Numbered from the stretch's first letter, positions 39,302-48,968 are shown. The stretch: DNA of 64,000 nt from Pseudomonas borbori (GCF_900115555.1 NZ_FOWX01000005.1:1-64000), one strand, 5' to 3'. Made by a program: numbers and translations. The notes: generated by a model not told the origin, from the sequence alone.

Positions 39302-39418
39302 ATGTTTGTCGATGTCGTAGTTCTCGCCGGGATCGGCACCGTCGGTTTGATGGTCGCTTTCTTCGCAGGCGTTGGTTATTTCATCTGGAAAGACTCACAC
39401 AAGCGCAAGGCGCCCTGA
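39302..39418 (+). CDS. ccoM: cbb3-type cytochrome oxidase small subunit CcoM
   Basis: A 38-aa single-pass membrane protein: MFVDVVVLAGIGTVGLMVAF leads to a basic cytoplasmic end (WKDSHKRKAP). A strong AGGAGG SD sits ~8 bases before the ATG. Length and sequence resemble the CcoM subunit seen in the cbb3 oxidase of P. stutzeri, where one extra helix stabilises the complex. Two ANR/FNR-like boxes upstream and a terminator downstream make it a self-contained oxygen-controlled unit away from ccoNOQP. Identification rests on sequence memory. Confidence 0.8.
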   Translation: MFVDVVVLAGIGTVGLMVAFFAGVGYFIWKDSHKRKAP

Positions 39419-39452
39419 GTCTTTCCGGAATCACGGGCACGCAAGGCAATTT

Positions 39453-39477
39453 GGGCGACTTAGGTCGCCCTTTTTTT
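39453..39477 (+). terminator. Rho-independent terminator after ccoM
   Basis: A 7-bp stem GGGCGAC/GTCGCCC, loop TTAG and seven T; 34 bases past the ccoM stop. Confidence 0.9.
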
Positions 39478-39531
39478 ATGCGCGCGAATAAGCGCCGAGG
39501 GTGGGCCGGCCAGCCCACGTCGCTCGATGGC

Positions 39532-40038
39532 TCAGCGGGTGCCGAGGAAGTCGCGCTTGCCGATGGCCACACCGTTGTGGCGCAGGATGGCGTAGGCGGT
39601 GGTGAGGTGGAAATAGAAGTTCGGCAGCACGTGATCGAGGAGGAAGGCCTGACCCTGGAAGTGGGTGTCCTTGCCGCGGCGCGACAGGGTCACGGTGCGC
39701 TCCTCGCTGCCGTCGAGCTGCGCCGCGTCGACGCCTTGCAGGAAGGCCTGGACCCGGGCGATGCGCGCCTGCAGGTCGGCGAAGCTGGTTTCGTCATCGG
39801 CGCAGCTGGGCGCATCGATACCGGCCAGTAGTGCAGTGCCGGCCGAGGCGCCGTCGCAGGCGATCTGGACCTGACGGCTCAGCGGGAACATATCCGGCGC
39901 CAGGCGGGCATTGAGCAGGACGCTGGGGTCGATCTTGCGGGTCTCGGCGTCGCTGGCGGCGATGCCGAGGATGGTCGAGAGGTTGCCGAGTTGGCGGATA
40001 AACACCGGCACGGATGCCTGGTACATGGACAGGGACAT
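39532..40038 (-). CDS. DUF1993 family protein
   Basis: A 168-aa soluble helical protein starting MSLSMYQASVPVFIRQLGNL, with the DUF1993 signature RKIDPSVLLNARLAPDMFPLSRQVQIACD and a C-terminal FLLDHVLPNFYFHLTTAYAILRH. The fold is a DinB-like four-helix bundle. No known substrate. The start at 40038 is the conserved one; a longer frame to 40152 is not supported. Confidence 0.8.
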   Translation of the reverse strand: MSLSMYQASVPVFIRQLGNLSTILGIAASDAETRKIDPSVLLNARLAPDMFPLSRQVQIACDGASAGTALLAGIDAPSCADDETSFADLQARIARVQAFLQGVDAAQLDGSEERTVTLSRRGKDTHFQGQAFLLDHVLPNFYFHLTTAYAILRHNGVAIGKRDFLGTR

Positions 40039-40186
40039 GGGATTCTCCAGTGAAACAGTGGGGGCGGGCAGGGTTGTTCCTGCAGCGGGCCGGGACAGCG
40101 TGGGCTGGGCGGCGGGCGATCCGTTAGCCCAGTACAACATCCAGCCCGGCATCTGCGGAGGCGGGTATCGCCTCCAGGCAAAAACC

Positions 40187-40657
40187 TCAACCGATGGTAA
40201 TGGGCGGCAGTTCGGCCAGTTCCACGGTCTGTTGTTTGCGCGGGGCGAGGATTTCCGCTTCGCCGTCGACTACCAGCTCGTCGTTCTGGTTGAACACCCG
40301 GGTGGCGATGCGCACGCGGAACTTCGGCAGTTTCTCGAGGATCTCCAGGCGCACGGTGAGGGTGTCGCCGAGTTTCACCGGCGCGGTGAAGCGCATCTGC
40401 TGGCCCAGGTAGATGGTGCCGGGGCCGGGTAGTTCGCAGGCCACCGCCGCGCTGATCAGGGCGCCGCTGAACATGCCGTGGGCGATGCGTTCCTTGAACA
40501 TGGTGGTGGCGGCGTATTCGGCATCCAGGTGCACCGGGTTGCGGTCGCCGGAGACTGCGGCGAACAGCTGGATGTCGCGCTCTTCGACGGTCTTGCTGTA
40601 GCTGGCGGTCTGGCCTACTTCGAGAACTTCGTAAGGCGTGTTGCGGCTTTGACTCAT
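40187..40657 (-). CDS. phaJ4: (R)-specific enoyl-CoA hydratase, MaoC family (PhaJ4-like)
   Basis: A 156-aa hot-dog fold hydratase. Catalytic Asp38 and His43 occur in the hydratase-2 motif LFAAVSGDRNPVHLDAEYA, followed by RIAHGMFSGAL. It converts 2-enoyl-CoA from beta-oxidation into (R)-3-hydroxyacyl-CoA, feeding polyhydroxyalkanoate synthesis. The context with a hydrolase and fadD2/fadD1 is the known PhaJ4 locus of pseudomonads. It overlaps the hydrolase gene by 4 bases. Confidence 0.88.
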   Translation of the reverse strand: MSQSRNTPYEVLEVGQTASYSKTVEERDIQLFAAVSGDRNPVHLDAEYAATTMFKERIAHGMFSGALISAAVACELPGPGTIYLGQQMRFTAPVKLGDTLTVRLEILEKLPKFRVRIATRVFNQNDELVVDGEAEILAPRKQQTVELAELPPITIG

Positions 40658-41616
40658 GGGTGTGTCTCCTGGGGCTGTGGGTGAAGCTGGCGGGGATGAC
40701 TCAAGGCCTGTTCCAGCCAGTCGATCAAGTCGGCGGTGACCTCGTCGCGGTTGCTCTCGTTGAGCAATTCGTGGCGAGCGCCCGGATAAATCTTCAGTTG
40801 CACCTGGGTATTGCCGGCCTGGCGCAGGGCATTGGCCAGGTCGGCCAGGCGCTTGCCGGCGCTGACCGGGTCGCGGGCGCCGCCGATCACCAGCAACGGC
40901 AGCTTGCAGTCGATCTGCGCCAGGTTGCGCGGCGGGGTGATCTGCAGCAAGCCGTCGAGCAGGTCGAGCCACAGCTGGTTGCTGCAACGGAAGCCGCACA
41001 GCGGGTCGTTGAGGTAGGCATCCACCTCGGCAGGGTCGCGGCTCAGCCAGTCGAAGCGGGTGCGATTGGGTTTGAAGGCTTTGTTGAACGAGCCGAAGGA
41101 GATCAACTCGAGCAGTGCGCTTTGTCCGCTTGGCCCCTGGCGCCAGCGCTCGAAGCGGGCAATCAGCCGGGCCGCGCGGTACAGCGCCAGCGGCTGGTAG
41201 TTGGAGCCGGACAGAATCGCCCCCTGCAGGCTGCAGCTGTGCTGCATCAGGTAGGCCTGGCCGATGTAGCTGCCCATGCTGTGGCCCAGCAGGAAGATCG
41301 GCGCCTGCGGGTGCTGCTGGCGAATATGGTGGTTGAGGCAGGCCAGGTCGCTCACCACCAGGTTCCAGCCGTTGGCGTCGGCATAGTGGCCGAGACGGCC
41401 ATGCTCGGCCGTCCTGCCGTGGCCGCGCTGGTCGTGGGCATAGAGTTCGAAGCCCGCTGCGACCAGGGCGGCGCCCAGGCGCGCATAGCGTCCGCTGTGT
41501 TCGGCCATGCCATGGGCCACCATCAGCACCGCTTTGGGCGGCTGTTCGGCGAACCAGTGGTTCACATAGAGCGGTGCGGCATCGCTGCTATCGAGCCAAA
41601 AAGCATTGTGCTGCAT
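40654..41616 (-). CDS. alpha/beta hydrolase, monoacylglycerol lipase-like
   Basis: A 320-aa serine hydrolase with nucleophile Ser113 in GHSMG, oxyanion region VAHGMAEHSGRY, an Asp in GGARDPVS and a His in YPGARHELLNE, completing a catalytic triad. The hydrolase_4 (monoglyceride lipase) subfamily fits. It has no signal peptide, so it acts in the cytoplasm, probably releasing fatty acid from monoacylglycerol or another ester for the neighbouring FadD ligases. First gene of the hydrolase-phaJ4 pair, divergent from fadD2. Confidence 0.85.
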   Translation of the reverse strand: MQHNAFWLDSSDAAPLYVNHWFAEQPPKAVLMVAHGMAEHSGRYARLGAALVAAGFELYAHDQRGHGRTAEHGRLGHYADANGWNLVVSDLACLNHHIRQQHPQAPIFLLGHSMGSYIGQAYLMQHSCSLQGAILSGSNYQPLALYRAARLIARFERWRQGPSGQSALLELISFGSFNKAFKPNRTRFDWLSRDPAEVDAYLNDPLCGFRCSNQLWLDLLDGLLQITPPRNLAQIDCKLPLLVIGGARDPVSAGKRLADLANALRQAGNTQVQLKIYPGARHELLNESNRDEVTADLIDWLEQALSHPRQLHPQPQETHP

Positions 41617-41843
41617 GGCGAATCCTTCGGCCTGCGGGAGTCCGGCATTGTAGAGCTTGCGCGCAGGCTTTTCCCAGCCGAATGGCGTGATCGTAGATTC
41701 ACGCTGTCAATGACGCCCCTCAAGTATTTGCGCTACGGGCCGGAACTGCTAACGTCGGCCCAGCTCCTTGCCGGTCGTCGTCAGGCCGTTGGCCATGACG
41801 GATTCAGCGGAGCAGACACTTTCAGGGGAAGAGGATAAAAATA

Positions 41844-43532
41844 ATGCAGCCCGATTTCTGGAGCGACAAACGTCCCGCCGGCGTGCCCAACGATATCGAC
41901 CTGAGTGCCTACAAGTCGGTGATCGAAGTGTTCGAGCGCTCGTGCAAGAAATTTGCCGACCGTCCGGCGTTCAGCAATATGGGCGTGACCCTGACCTACG
42001 CCGAGCTGGATCGTCTGTCCGGCGCCTTTGCCGGTTATCTGCAAAAGCACACCGATCTGCAGCCCGGCGAGCGCATCGCCGTGCAGATGCCCAATGTCCT
42101 GCATTACCCGATCGCCGTGTTCGGCGCCATGCGCGCCGGGCTGATCGTGGTCAACACCAATCCGCTGTACACCGCCCGCGAGATGCGCCACCAGTTCAAG
42201 GATGCCGGGGTGCGCGCCCTGGTCTACCTGAACATGTTCGGCAAGCTGGTGCAGGACGTGCTGGCCGATACCGAGATCGATTACCTGATCGAGGCGCGCA
42301 TGGGCGACCTGCAGCCGAGCCTCAAGGGCTGGCTGGTCAATACGGTGGTGAAGAAGGTCAAAAAGCTGGTGCCGGACTACCAACTGCCCCAGGCGGTGCC
42401 GTTCAAGGCAGCGCTCAAACAGGGCCATGGTCACGCGCTCAGGCCGGTCAAAGTCGGCCAGGACGATGTCGCCGTGCTGCAATACACCGGCGGCACCACC
42501 GGGGTGGCCAAGGGGGCGATGCTGACCCACGGCAATCTGGTGGCCAACATGTTGCAGGTCGATGCCTGTCTGTCGCAATTGAGCGAAGACGGCAGCCCGC
42601 TGATGAAGCAGGGCCAGGAGATCATGATCGCGCCGCTGCCGCTCTACCATATCTATGCCTTCACCGCGAACTGCATGTGCATGATGGTCAACGGCAACCA
42701 CAACGTGCTGATCAGCAATCCGCGCGACATCCCCGGCTTCATCAAGGAACTGGGCAAATGGCAATTCTCCGCGCTGCTGGGACTCAACACCCTGTTCGTC
42801 GCGCTGATGGACCATCCCGAATTCAAGAACCTGGATTTCTCCAGGCTCAAGGTCACCAACTCCGGCGGCACCGCCCTGGTCAAGGCCACCGCCGAGCGCT
42901 GGCAGGCCATCACCGGCTGTACGGTGGTGGAAGGCTACGGCCTTACCGAGACCGCGCCGGTGGCCAGTACCAACCCCTATGGCGCCAAGGCGCGCCTGGG
43001 CACGGTGGGCATTCCGGTGCCGGGCACTGCGTTCAAAGTCATCGATGACGACGGCAACGAGCAGGCCCTGGGCGAGCGTGGCGAGCTGTGCATCAAGGGG
43101 CCGCAGGTGATGAAGGGCTACTGGCAGCGCGAAGAAGCCACCCGCGAGGTGCTGGACGCCGAGGGCTGGTTCAAGACCGGCGACATCGCGGTGATCGACC
43201 CGGACGGCTTCGTACGCATCGTCGACCGCAAGAAGGACATGATCATCGTCTCCGGTTTCAACGTGTACCCCAACGAGATCGAGGACGTGGTCATGAGCCA
43301 CCCGCAAGTCGCCAGCTGCGCGGCCATCGGCGTGCCCGACGCAAAATCCGGCGAGGCGGTCAAGCTGTTCGTCGTCGCCCGTAACGGCGACCTCAGTGCC
43401 GAGGAACTCAAGGCCTACTGCAAGGAAAACTTCACCGGTTACAAGGTGCCCAAGCACATCGTCTTCCGCGACTCCCTGCCGATGACCCCGGTGGGCAAGA
43501 TCCTCCGTCGCGAGTTGCGCGATAACGCGTAG
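41844..43532 (+). CDS. fadD2: long-chain fatty acid--CoA ligase FadD2
   Basis: A 562-aa AMP-forming ligase. The ATP-binding motif YTGGTTGVAKG is at 214-224, further core motifs are GYGLTETAPV, GWFKTGDIAVID and the catalytic Lys region PMTPVGKILRRELR. It activates fatty acids to acyl-CoA via acyl-AMP at the inner membrane. A GAGGAT SD supports the start at 41844. It is followed ~400 bases later by a close paralogue of the same length, the fadD2-fadD1 tandem of pseudomonads. Confidence 0.95.
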   Translation: MQPDFWSDKRPAGVPNDIDLSAYKSVIEVFERSCKKFADRPAFSNMGVTLTYAELDRLSGAFAGYLQKHTDLQPGERIAVQMPNVLHYPIAVFGAMRAGLIVVNTNPLYTAREMRHQFKDAGVRALVYLNMFGKLVQDVLADTEIDYLIEARMGDLQPSLKGWLVNTVVKKVKKLVPDYQLPQAVPFKAALKQGHGHALRPVKVGQDDVAVLQYTGGTTGVAKGAMLTHGNLVANMLQVDACLSQLSEDGSPLMKQGQEIMIAPLPLYHIYAFTANCMCMMVNGNHNVLISNPRDIPGFIKELGKWQFSALLGLNTLFVALMDHPEFKNLDFSRLKVTNSGGTALVKATAERWQAITGCTVVEGYGLTETAPVASTNPYGAKARLGTVGIPVPGTAFKVIDDDGNEQALGERGELCIKGPQVMKGYWQREEATREVLDAEGWFKTGDIAVIDPDGFVRIVDRKKDMIIVSGFNVYPNEIEDVVMSHPQVASCAAIGVPDAKSGEAVKLFVVARNGDLSAEELKAYCKENFTGYKVPKHIVFRDSLPMTPVGKILRRELRDNA

Positions 43533-43717
43533 CCCGGCGGTCATCCGGGGCCGATCTTCAGTGATTTCAATGAGTCCCCCCCGGATTTCATCCGGGCCAC
43601 GAGAGCCGGCTGGATGACGCCTTTTTCATCCACCAGCGCTCTTGGTGGATGGATGAAGCATCAGCTACGCGCCTCGATCCACCCTACGATGGCGCAGACC
43701 TGCGGCTGAACATAGGA
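43529..43717. repeat. two-module dispersed palindromic repeat, copy A
   Basis: Module 1 (43529-43600) pairs GTAGCCCGGCGGTCATCCGG with CCGGATTTCATCCGGGCCAC. Module 2 (43608-43686) pairs GCTGGATGACGCC...TTTCATCCACCA with TGGTGGATGGATGAAGCATC. A conserved tail, GCGCAGACC then GCTGAACATAGG, follows. The same architecture recurs at 48785-48951. The rest of the 405-base gap holds the fadD1 promoter. Confidence 0.7.
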
Positions 43718-43937
43718 TTTCGCACCATCGGCAGGGCTAATCACTATCGTGACCATATTATGAGCTTCGGTCGCTTTTGTGACTGACTAGGCCATGTTTG
43801 GTGCTGGTCGCTCCCAGGCAAAGCTGCTACTCTCGGCCCGCTTTTTGGCCGTCTGCCAGGCCGGAAAGTAGGCAGACACACAATAAACAACCGCCTTTGC
43901 GCGGTGAAGATCAGCTGTTGCTTAGGAGTGGGCTTCC

Positions 43938-45626
43938 GTGACCGAAAATTTTTGGAAGGACAAGTATCCCGTTGGGATTGCTGCCGAAATCGATCCCGAC
44001 CAGTATCCGAATATTCAGGCGGTACTGAAACAGTCCTGCCAGCGTTTCGCCGACAAGCCGGCCTTCAGCAACCTCGGCAAGACCATCAGCTACGGCGAAC
44101 TGTATGAGCTGTCCGGTGCCTTCGCCGCCTATTTGCAGCAGCACACCGACCTGCAGCCGGGCGACCGGATCGCCGTGCAACTGCCCAACGTTCTGCAATA
44201 CCCGGTCGCCGTGTTCGGCGCCCTGCGTGCCGGGCTGGTGGTGGTCAACACCAACCCGCTGTATACCGCACGGGAAATGGAACACCAATTCAACGACTCC
44301 GGCGCCAAGGCCCTGGTCAGCCTGGCCAACATGGCGCACCTGGTCGAGCAGGTGGTTCCCAAGACCGGAATCAAGACGGTCATCATCAGCGAAGTCGGCG
44401 ATATGTTGCCGCCGCTCAAGCGCCTGCTGGTCAACAGTGTGGTCAAGTACGTGAAGAAGATGGTGCCGGCCTACAAACTGCCGCAGGCCGTCAAGTTCAC
44501 CGGAGCCCTGAGCAAGGGCCGCGGCAAAGCGGTCAGGGACGCCAATCCGGCCAGCAGCGAGCTCGCCGTGCTGCAGTACACCGGTGGCACCACCGGGGTG
44601 GCCAAGGGCGCGATGCTGACCCACCGTAACCTGATAGCCAACATGCTGCAGGCCCGGGCGATGATGGCGTCGAACATGAACGAAGGCAGCGAAATCGTGA
44701 TCGCGCCGCTGCCGCTCTATCACATCTACGCCTTCACCTTCCATTGCATGGCCATGATGCTGATCGGCAACCATAACGTGCTGATCACCAACCCGCGCGA
44801 CTTGCCGGGCATGGTCAAGGATTTGTCGCGCTACAAGTTCAGCGGTTTTGTCGGCCTCAACACCCTGTTCGTTGCCCTGTGCAACAACGAGGACTTCCAG
44901 AAGCTCGACTTTTCGTCGCTGAAAATCACCCTGTCCGGCGGCATGGCTCTGCAATTGGCCACTGCCGAGCGCTGGACCCAGGTCACCGGCAGCCCGATTT
45001 GCGAAGGCTTCGGCATGACTGAAACCAGCCCGGTAGCCTCGGTCAACCCGGTCCAGAACATCCAGTTGGGCACCATCGGCATCCCGGTGCCCTCGACCCA
45101 GTGCAAGGTCATCGACGACCAAGGCAACGAGTTGCCGCTCGGCGCGATCGGCGAGTTGTGCGTCAAGGGACCGCAGGTGATGAAGGGCTACTGGCAGCGC
45201 CAGGACGCCACCGACGAAATTCTCGACGCCGATGGCTGGCTGAAGACCGGCGATATCGCGGTGATCCAGGAAGACGGTTACATGCGCATCGTCGACCGCA
45301 AGAAGGACATGATTCTGGTGTCCGGTTTCAACGTCTACCCCAACGAACTGGAAGACGTGCTGGCCACCCTGCCGGGCGTGCTGCAGTGCGCGGCCATCGG
45401 CATCCCGGACGAGAAGTCGGGCGAAGCGATCAAGTTGTTCGTGGTTGCCAAACCGGGCGTGACCCTGACCAAGGAGCAGGTCATGCAGCACATGCGCGCC
45501 AACGTCACCGGCTACAAGGTGCCGAGAGCCGTGGAGTTCCGCGATACGCTGCCGACCACCAACGTCGGCAAGATCCTCCGCCGCGAGCTGCGCGATGAAG
45601 AGTTGAAGAAACAGGCCAAGAAGTAA
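43938..45626 (+). CDS. fadD1: long-chain fatty acid--CoA ligase FadD1
   Basis: A 562-aa AMP-forming ligase, a close paralogue of FadD2 in this window (same length, YTGGTTGVAKG at 214-224, GFGMTETSPV, GWLKTGDIAVIQ, TTNVGKILRRELR). The start is a GTG at 43938 with an AGGAG SD 9 bases upstream. In pseudomonads FadD1 is the main long-chain ligase and FadD2 prefers shorter chains. The C-terminus has a Lys-rich tail (EELKKQAKK). Confidence 0.95.
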   Translation: MTENFWKDKYPVGIAAEIDPDQYPNIQAVLKQSCQRFADKPAFSNLGKTISYGELYELSGAFAAYLQQHTDLQPGDRIAVQLPNVLQYPVAVFGALRAGLVVVNTNPLYTAREMEHQFNDSGAKALVSLANMAHLVEQVVPKTGIKTVIISEVGDMLPPLKRLLVNSVVKYVKKMVPAYKLPQAVKFTGALSKGRGKAVRDANPASSELAVLQYTGGTTGVAKGAMLTHRNLIANMLQARAMMASNMNEGSEIVIAPLPLYHIYAFTFHCMAMMLIGNHNVLITNPRDLPGMVKDLSRYKFSGFVGLNTLFVALCNNEDFQKLDFSSLKITLSGGMALQLATAERWTQVTGSPICEGFGMTETSPVASVNPVQNIQLGTIGIPVPSTQCKVIDDQGNELPLGAIGELCVKGPQVMKGYWQRQDATDEILDADGWLKTGDIAVIQEDGYMRIVDRKKDMILVSGFNVYPNELEDVLATLPGVLQCAAIGIPDEKSGEAIKLFVVAKPGVTLTKEQVMQHMRANVTGYKVPRAVEFRDTLPTTNVGKILRRELRDEELKKQAKK

Positions 45627-45637
45627 GTCTGCCGAGC

Positions 45638-45669
45638 AAGCCCCGCCCAGTGCGGGGCTTGGTCGTTTT
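45638..45669. terminator. terminator between fadD1 and cmoB
   Basis: A 9-bp stem AAGCCCCGC/GCGGGGCTT with a 5-base loop, followed by GGTCGTTTTG. Its run of T is interrupted, so it is of moderate strength. Confidence 0.6.
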
Positions 45670-45716
45670 GCCGAGACCGTTTCCCGGCTTGGCCCGGCAA
45701 TCCCGCGCTTGCTGCA

Positions 45717-46685
45717 TCAGGGCTTGCGGGCGATCAGGACGGCGCGGGTGGGGGCCGGCAGGCCTTCGAGGGTGCGGCTATGGTCGGCCGGATCGAGGAA
45801 CTCCGGCAGCGACTGGAAGCGCATCCAGTCGGTGGCGCGTTGCTCGTCCACCGAGGTGGTGTTGACGTCCACGCAGCGCACATCGACGAAGCCGGCACGC
45901 CGTAGCCACAGTTCCAGCGCCGGCACCGAGGGCAGGAACCAGACGTTGCGCATCTGCGCGTAGCGGTCTTCGGGAACCAGCACCTGCTGCGCATCGCCTT
46001 CCACCACCAGGGTTTCCAGCACCAGTTCGCCGCCCTTGACCAGGCAGTCCTTCAGGTCCAGCAGATGATCGATCGGCGAGCGCCGATGGTAGAGCACGCC
46101 CATGGAAAATACCGTGTCGAAGCCCTGCAGCTTGCCCGGCAGCTCTTCGAAGGCCAGCGGCAGGTGCCAGGCCGCCAGCTCGGGCAGGTAGTGCTTGATC
46201 GCCAGGAACTGGCAGAGGAACAGCCAGTTGGGGTCGATGCCGACCACGCTGTCGGCGCCGGCCCCGAGCATGCGCCACATGTAGTAGCCGTTGCCGCAGC
46301 CGACATCCAGTACGCGCTTGCCGGCCAGGTCGAGGTAGGGCGCCACGCGCTGCCACTTCCAGTCCGAGCGCCACTCCGTATCCACATGCACGCCGAACAG
46401 CTCGAAGGGGCCCTTGCGCCAGGGAATCAGCCCCTGCAGCGCGCTTTTCAGCGCCGCACGGGTTGGCTCGGCGCAGGGGCCGTCGAAGCTGAAGCGCTGC
46501 TGCAGTTCCAGGTGTTCGACGGTCAGCGCAGGCAAGGCCTGAACGGCGCCGTACCAGCGCTGCAGGTCGCCATGGCCGATGGCCAGTTTGGCGTCGATCT
46601 GCCCGGGCAGGCCGGCTGCCCAGTCTTGCAGCGGGGTGCCGGCCAGCGCGGCTTGCAGGGCGTCGAGGTCGAGGCGGTTGATCAT
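45717..46685 (-). CDS. cmoB: tRNA 5-carboxymethoxyuridine methyl/carboxymethyltransferase CmoB
   Basis: A 322-aa SAM-like methyltransferase-fold enzyme: [23 protein letters not shown] is the nucleotide-binding motif, with [20 protein letters not shown] upstream and [20 protein letters not shown] downstream, both highly conserved in CmoB. It transfers a carboxymethyl group from carboxy-SAM to 5-hydroxyuridine-34 of tRNA, giving cmo5U. Its start overlaps the cmoA stop (ATGA at 46685-46682), so the two are coupled. Confidence 0.95.
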   Translation of the reverse strand: MINRLDLDALQAALAGTPLQDWAAGLPGQIDAKLAIGHGDLQRWYGAVQALPALTVEHLELQQRFSFDGPCAEPTRAALKSALQGLIPWRKGPFELFGVHVDTEWRSDWKWQRVAPYLDLAGKRVLDVGCGNGYYMWRMLGAGADSVVGIDPNWLFLCQFLAIKHYLPELAAWHLPLAFEELPGKLQGFDTVFSMGVLYHRRSPIDHLLDLKDCLVKGGELVLETLVVEGDAQQVLVPEDRYAQMRNVWFLPSVPALELWLRRAGFVDVRCVDVNTTSVDEQRATDWMRFQSLPEFLDPADHSRTLEGLPAPTRAVLIARKP

Positions 46686-47425
46686 GGCAGGGCAATCAAT
46701 GAGGCGAAGTTGAGGCACTGGAACCAGGGCACCACCTTGCTGAAACCGGCGGCTAGCAGGCGCTCGCGGTGTTGCTCCAGACTGTCGGGGAGCATGACCT
46801 TCTCGATGGCGCTGCGTTTCTGCGCGATTTCCAGTTCGCTGTAGCCGTTGGCGCGCTTGAAGGCGATATGCAGGTCGCCGAGCAGCTGATGTTGCTCGAC
46901 ATCCTCGAAGCGCAGTTTCTCCGAGAGGATCAAGGCGCCGCCGGGCAGCAGGGCCTGGCGAATACGCGTTAGCAGTTCGAGGCGTTGTTCGGGCTGGATG
47001 AATTGCAGGGTGAAATTCAGCGCCACCAGCGAGGTCGGCTGGAACTCCAAGCCGAGAATGTCGGCCTCGAGCACCTCGACCGGCAGCAGCTCCTGGAACA
47101 TCGAATCCTGGGCATGCAGGTATTCACGGCAGCGTTCGACCATGGCGCTGGAATTGTCCACCGCGATCACCCGGCAGTCTTCGACCTGGACGTGGCGGCG
47201 CAGGGCCTGGGTCACCGCGCCCAATGAGCTGCCGAGGTCATAGAGCACGCTGTGCGGCTGGGCGAACTGGCCGGCGAGTACGCCGATGTTCTCGACGATG
47301 GTCGGGTAACCGGGCACCGAGCGTTTGATCATGTCCGGGAACACCCGCACCACGTCCTCGTTGAAGGCGAAGTCCGGCACCTGGGCCAGGGGCTGGGCGA
47401 AGAGACGGTCGGGCTGTTTTTTCAC
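46682..47425 (-). CDS. cmoA: carboxy-S-adenosylmethionine synthase CmoA
   Basis: A 247-aa SAM-dependent enzyme that makes carboxy-SAM from SAM and prephenate. Conserved features: [51 protein letters not shown] and [14 protein letters not shown]. The start is a GTG at 47425 ([10 protein letters not shown]); the longer in-frame sequence upstream does not match the family and is not used. It supplies CmoB. Confidence 0.93.
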   Translation of the reverse strand: MKKQPDRLFAQPLAQVPDFAFNEDVVRVFPDMIKRSVPGYPTIVENIGVLAGQFAQPHSVLYDLGSSLGAVTQALRRHVQVEDCRVIAVDNSSAMVERCREYLHAQDSMFQELLPVEVLEADILGLEFQPTSLVALNFTLQFIQPEQRLELLTRIRQALLPGGALILSEKLRFEDVEQHQLLGDLHIAFKRANGYSELEIAQKRSAIEKVMLPDSLEQHRERLLAAGFSKVVPWFQCLNFASLIALP

Positions 47426-47582
47426 GGTGGTTCCGCGCGAGGTCGAGAAAGCCGGCGATATTAGCGTGAAAGTCGCGCAGCGACGACGCCCTTGTGTGGG
47501 AACCATGGGTGAGGGTGGCCGTGCCGCCAGGGCTTTGCCGGTGCGGCAGGCAGTGCCTGAGCGGCATCCAGGTACGCCACGA

Positions 47583-48155
47583 TCACTTCAGTTGATCGGA
47601 GAAATACTCACCGGCGCCTTGCAGCGGACCCAGCGGGTTGCGCTTGACTTCGAAATGACGAATGTTCGGCTCGCCGTTGCTGACCTTGTGCACCAGGACA
47701 TCGTCGACCAGCACGAACACGGCGCGGAACGACCAGCCCTGTATTGCCCGCTGCTTGCGGAAGTTGAACACGTCGGCCCAGAAACTGCCGACCCGCTGGG
47801 TGTCGGTCTTGGTGAACTCGAAGGCATAGCCGACGCAGCGATCCTTGGCCTCCAGGCATCGCACCAGGCCGTCCGGCAGGTAGTTGATGGGGATATTCGG
47901 CTGCACGAACATCAGCCGCACGTCGATGAACGAGAGCATTTTGCCGTTGCCCTGGGTCAGCGGGTCAAAGCCCAGGGAGAACAGCTCGGAGCGACTGGTC
48001 ATGCCATTCACGGCCTGGGAATAGCGCATTTCCGCATCCAGGTAATCGATGAATGGTGATTGCACTTCGGCTCGTTCGCTGGGCAACAGGCTGCCGCATC
48101 CACTCAGCCAGACCAGCGTCACGACCACTACTGCTTCACGCCAGAGTCGCGTCAT
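47583..48155 (-). CDS. hypothetical lipoprotein
   Basis: A 190-aa lipoprotein: signal peptide [12 protein letters not shown] with lipidated Cys20, then a mature domain with many aromatic residues ([39 protein letters not shown]). Two further Cys ([16 protein letters not shown]) could form a disulfide. The residue after Cys20 is Gly, so it is not an Asp+2 inner-membrane type. I do not recognise the family. It stands alone between cmoA and the icp gene. Confidence 0.7.
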   Translation of the reverse strand: MTRLWREAVVVVTLVWLSGCGSLLPSERAEVQSPFIDYLDAEMRYSQAVNGMTSRSELFSLGFDPLTQGNGKMLSFIDVRLMFVQPNIPINYLPDGLVRCLEAKDRCVGYAFEFTKTDTQRVGSFWADVFNFRKQRAIQGWSFRAVFVLVDDVLVHKVSNGEPNIRHFEVKRNPLGPLQGAGEYFSDQLK

Positions 48156-48314
48156 GTGGTGTTCCTCGAAAGTAGAACCCGTCTATTTGCTATAGCCGAT
48201 TAAACCGGGTTCTGCTTGCTTGGCGAGGACAACATTCGGGGCATGAGCATTGTCAGGAATTTGTCGAGCCGTGGCGCCAAGGCTGTAACGGCCGGGCAGG
48301 GCGGTCGAGCGGGT

Positions 48315-48707
48315 CTACTGGACCCTGAGTGGACAATCGAAGGTCTTTGCCGGGGCGACCTCGGTTTCCCAGGGGCGCTGATAGGTCAGCAGCAGGTGGC
48401 CCGCGCCTGCCTGTCTGGCCTGGAAGCGCCAGGTCGACTGACCCGCGCTGCCGATCAGGCCCGCGTCTTCCGGGTTGCTGTAGACCTCGGGGCCGAGGCT
48501 GTCGAGCAGACTGCTGGCGCCATCGCGCAGCACCCAGCGGAAACCGGTGGTGGGGTTGCTCGGCAGGGTCAGGATCACCTGCTGACCGCTGCGCAGGCTT
48601 AGCGGGCACTGGCTTTGCTGGTGCACGGCCAGGCTGCCGGGTTGATGGGCACAGGCGCTCAACAGGGCGAGGCCGAGCGGCAGCAGCAGGCGGTAGGCGG
48701 TAGGCAT
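48315..48707 (-). CDS. icp: chagasin-type inhibitor of cysteine peptidases (I42), lipoprotein
   Basis: A 130-aa chagasin-fold protein. A lipobox LLSAC gives Cys19, suggesting a lipidated, periplasm-facing form. Inhibitory loops are intact: NPTTGF (51-56, loop BC) and RPWE (111-114, loop FG), with GAGHLLLTYQ before the latter. It is expected to block papain-like cysteine peptidases. An AGGAG SD supports the start at 48707. Its position next to a second Lon gene matches the icp locus in pseudomonads. Confidence 0.85.
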   Translation of the reverse strand: MPTAYRLLLPLGLALLSACAHQPGSLAVHQQSQCPLSLRSGQQVILTLPSNPTTGFRWVLRDGASSLLDSLGPEVYSNPEDAGLIGSAGQSTWRFQARQAGAGHLLLTYQRPWETEVAPAKTFDCPLRVQ

Positions 48708-48784
48708 GGTGAGCTCCTGGGGGCGGCAAACGCCTGCCAGCATAGCCGCTGTGCGGGGCAAGGGGTAAGCCGCCGAGAGCTTTT

Positions 48785-48951
48785 GTAGCCCGGGTGCAAT
48801 CCGGGAAACCTCGCGCCTACCCCCGGATTGCATCCGAGCTACGAGAGCTGGGTAGGGTGGATGACGCTTTACCCATCCACCAACGACGGTGGTGGATGAT
48901 AAAGGCGTCATCCACCCTACGACGCCGCAGACCTTGCACATGAACATAGGC
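48785..48951. repeat. two-module dispersed palindromic repeat, copy B
   Basis: Module 1 (48785-48842) pairs GTAGCCCGGGTGCAATCCGG with CCGGATTGCATCCGAGCTAC. Module 2 (48852-48920) is a long, nearly perfect hairpin: GTAGGGTGGATGACGC pairs with GCGTCATCCACCCTAC, and an inner ATCCACCA pairs with TGGTGGAT. The tail CGCAGACC...TGAACATAGG matches copy A at 43529-43717. Confidence 0.8.
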
Positions 48952-48968
48952 TCGGAGCTACAGGTGCT

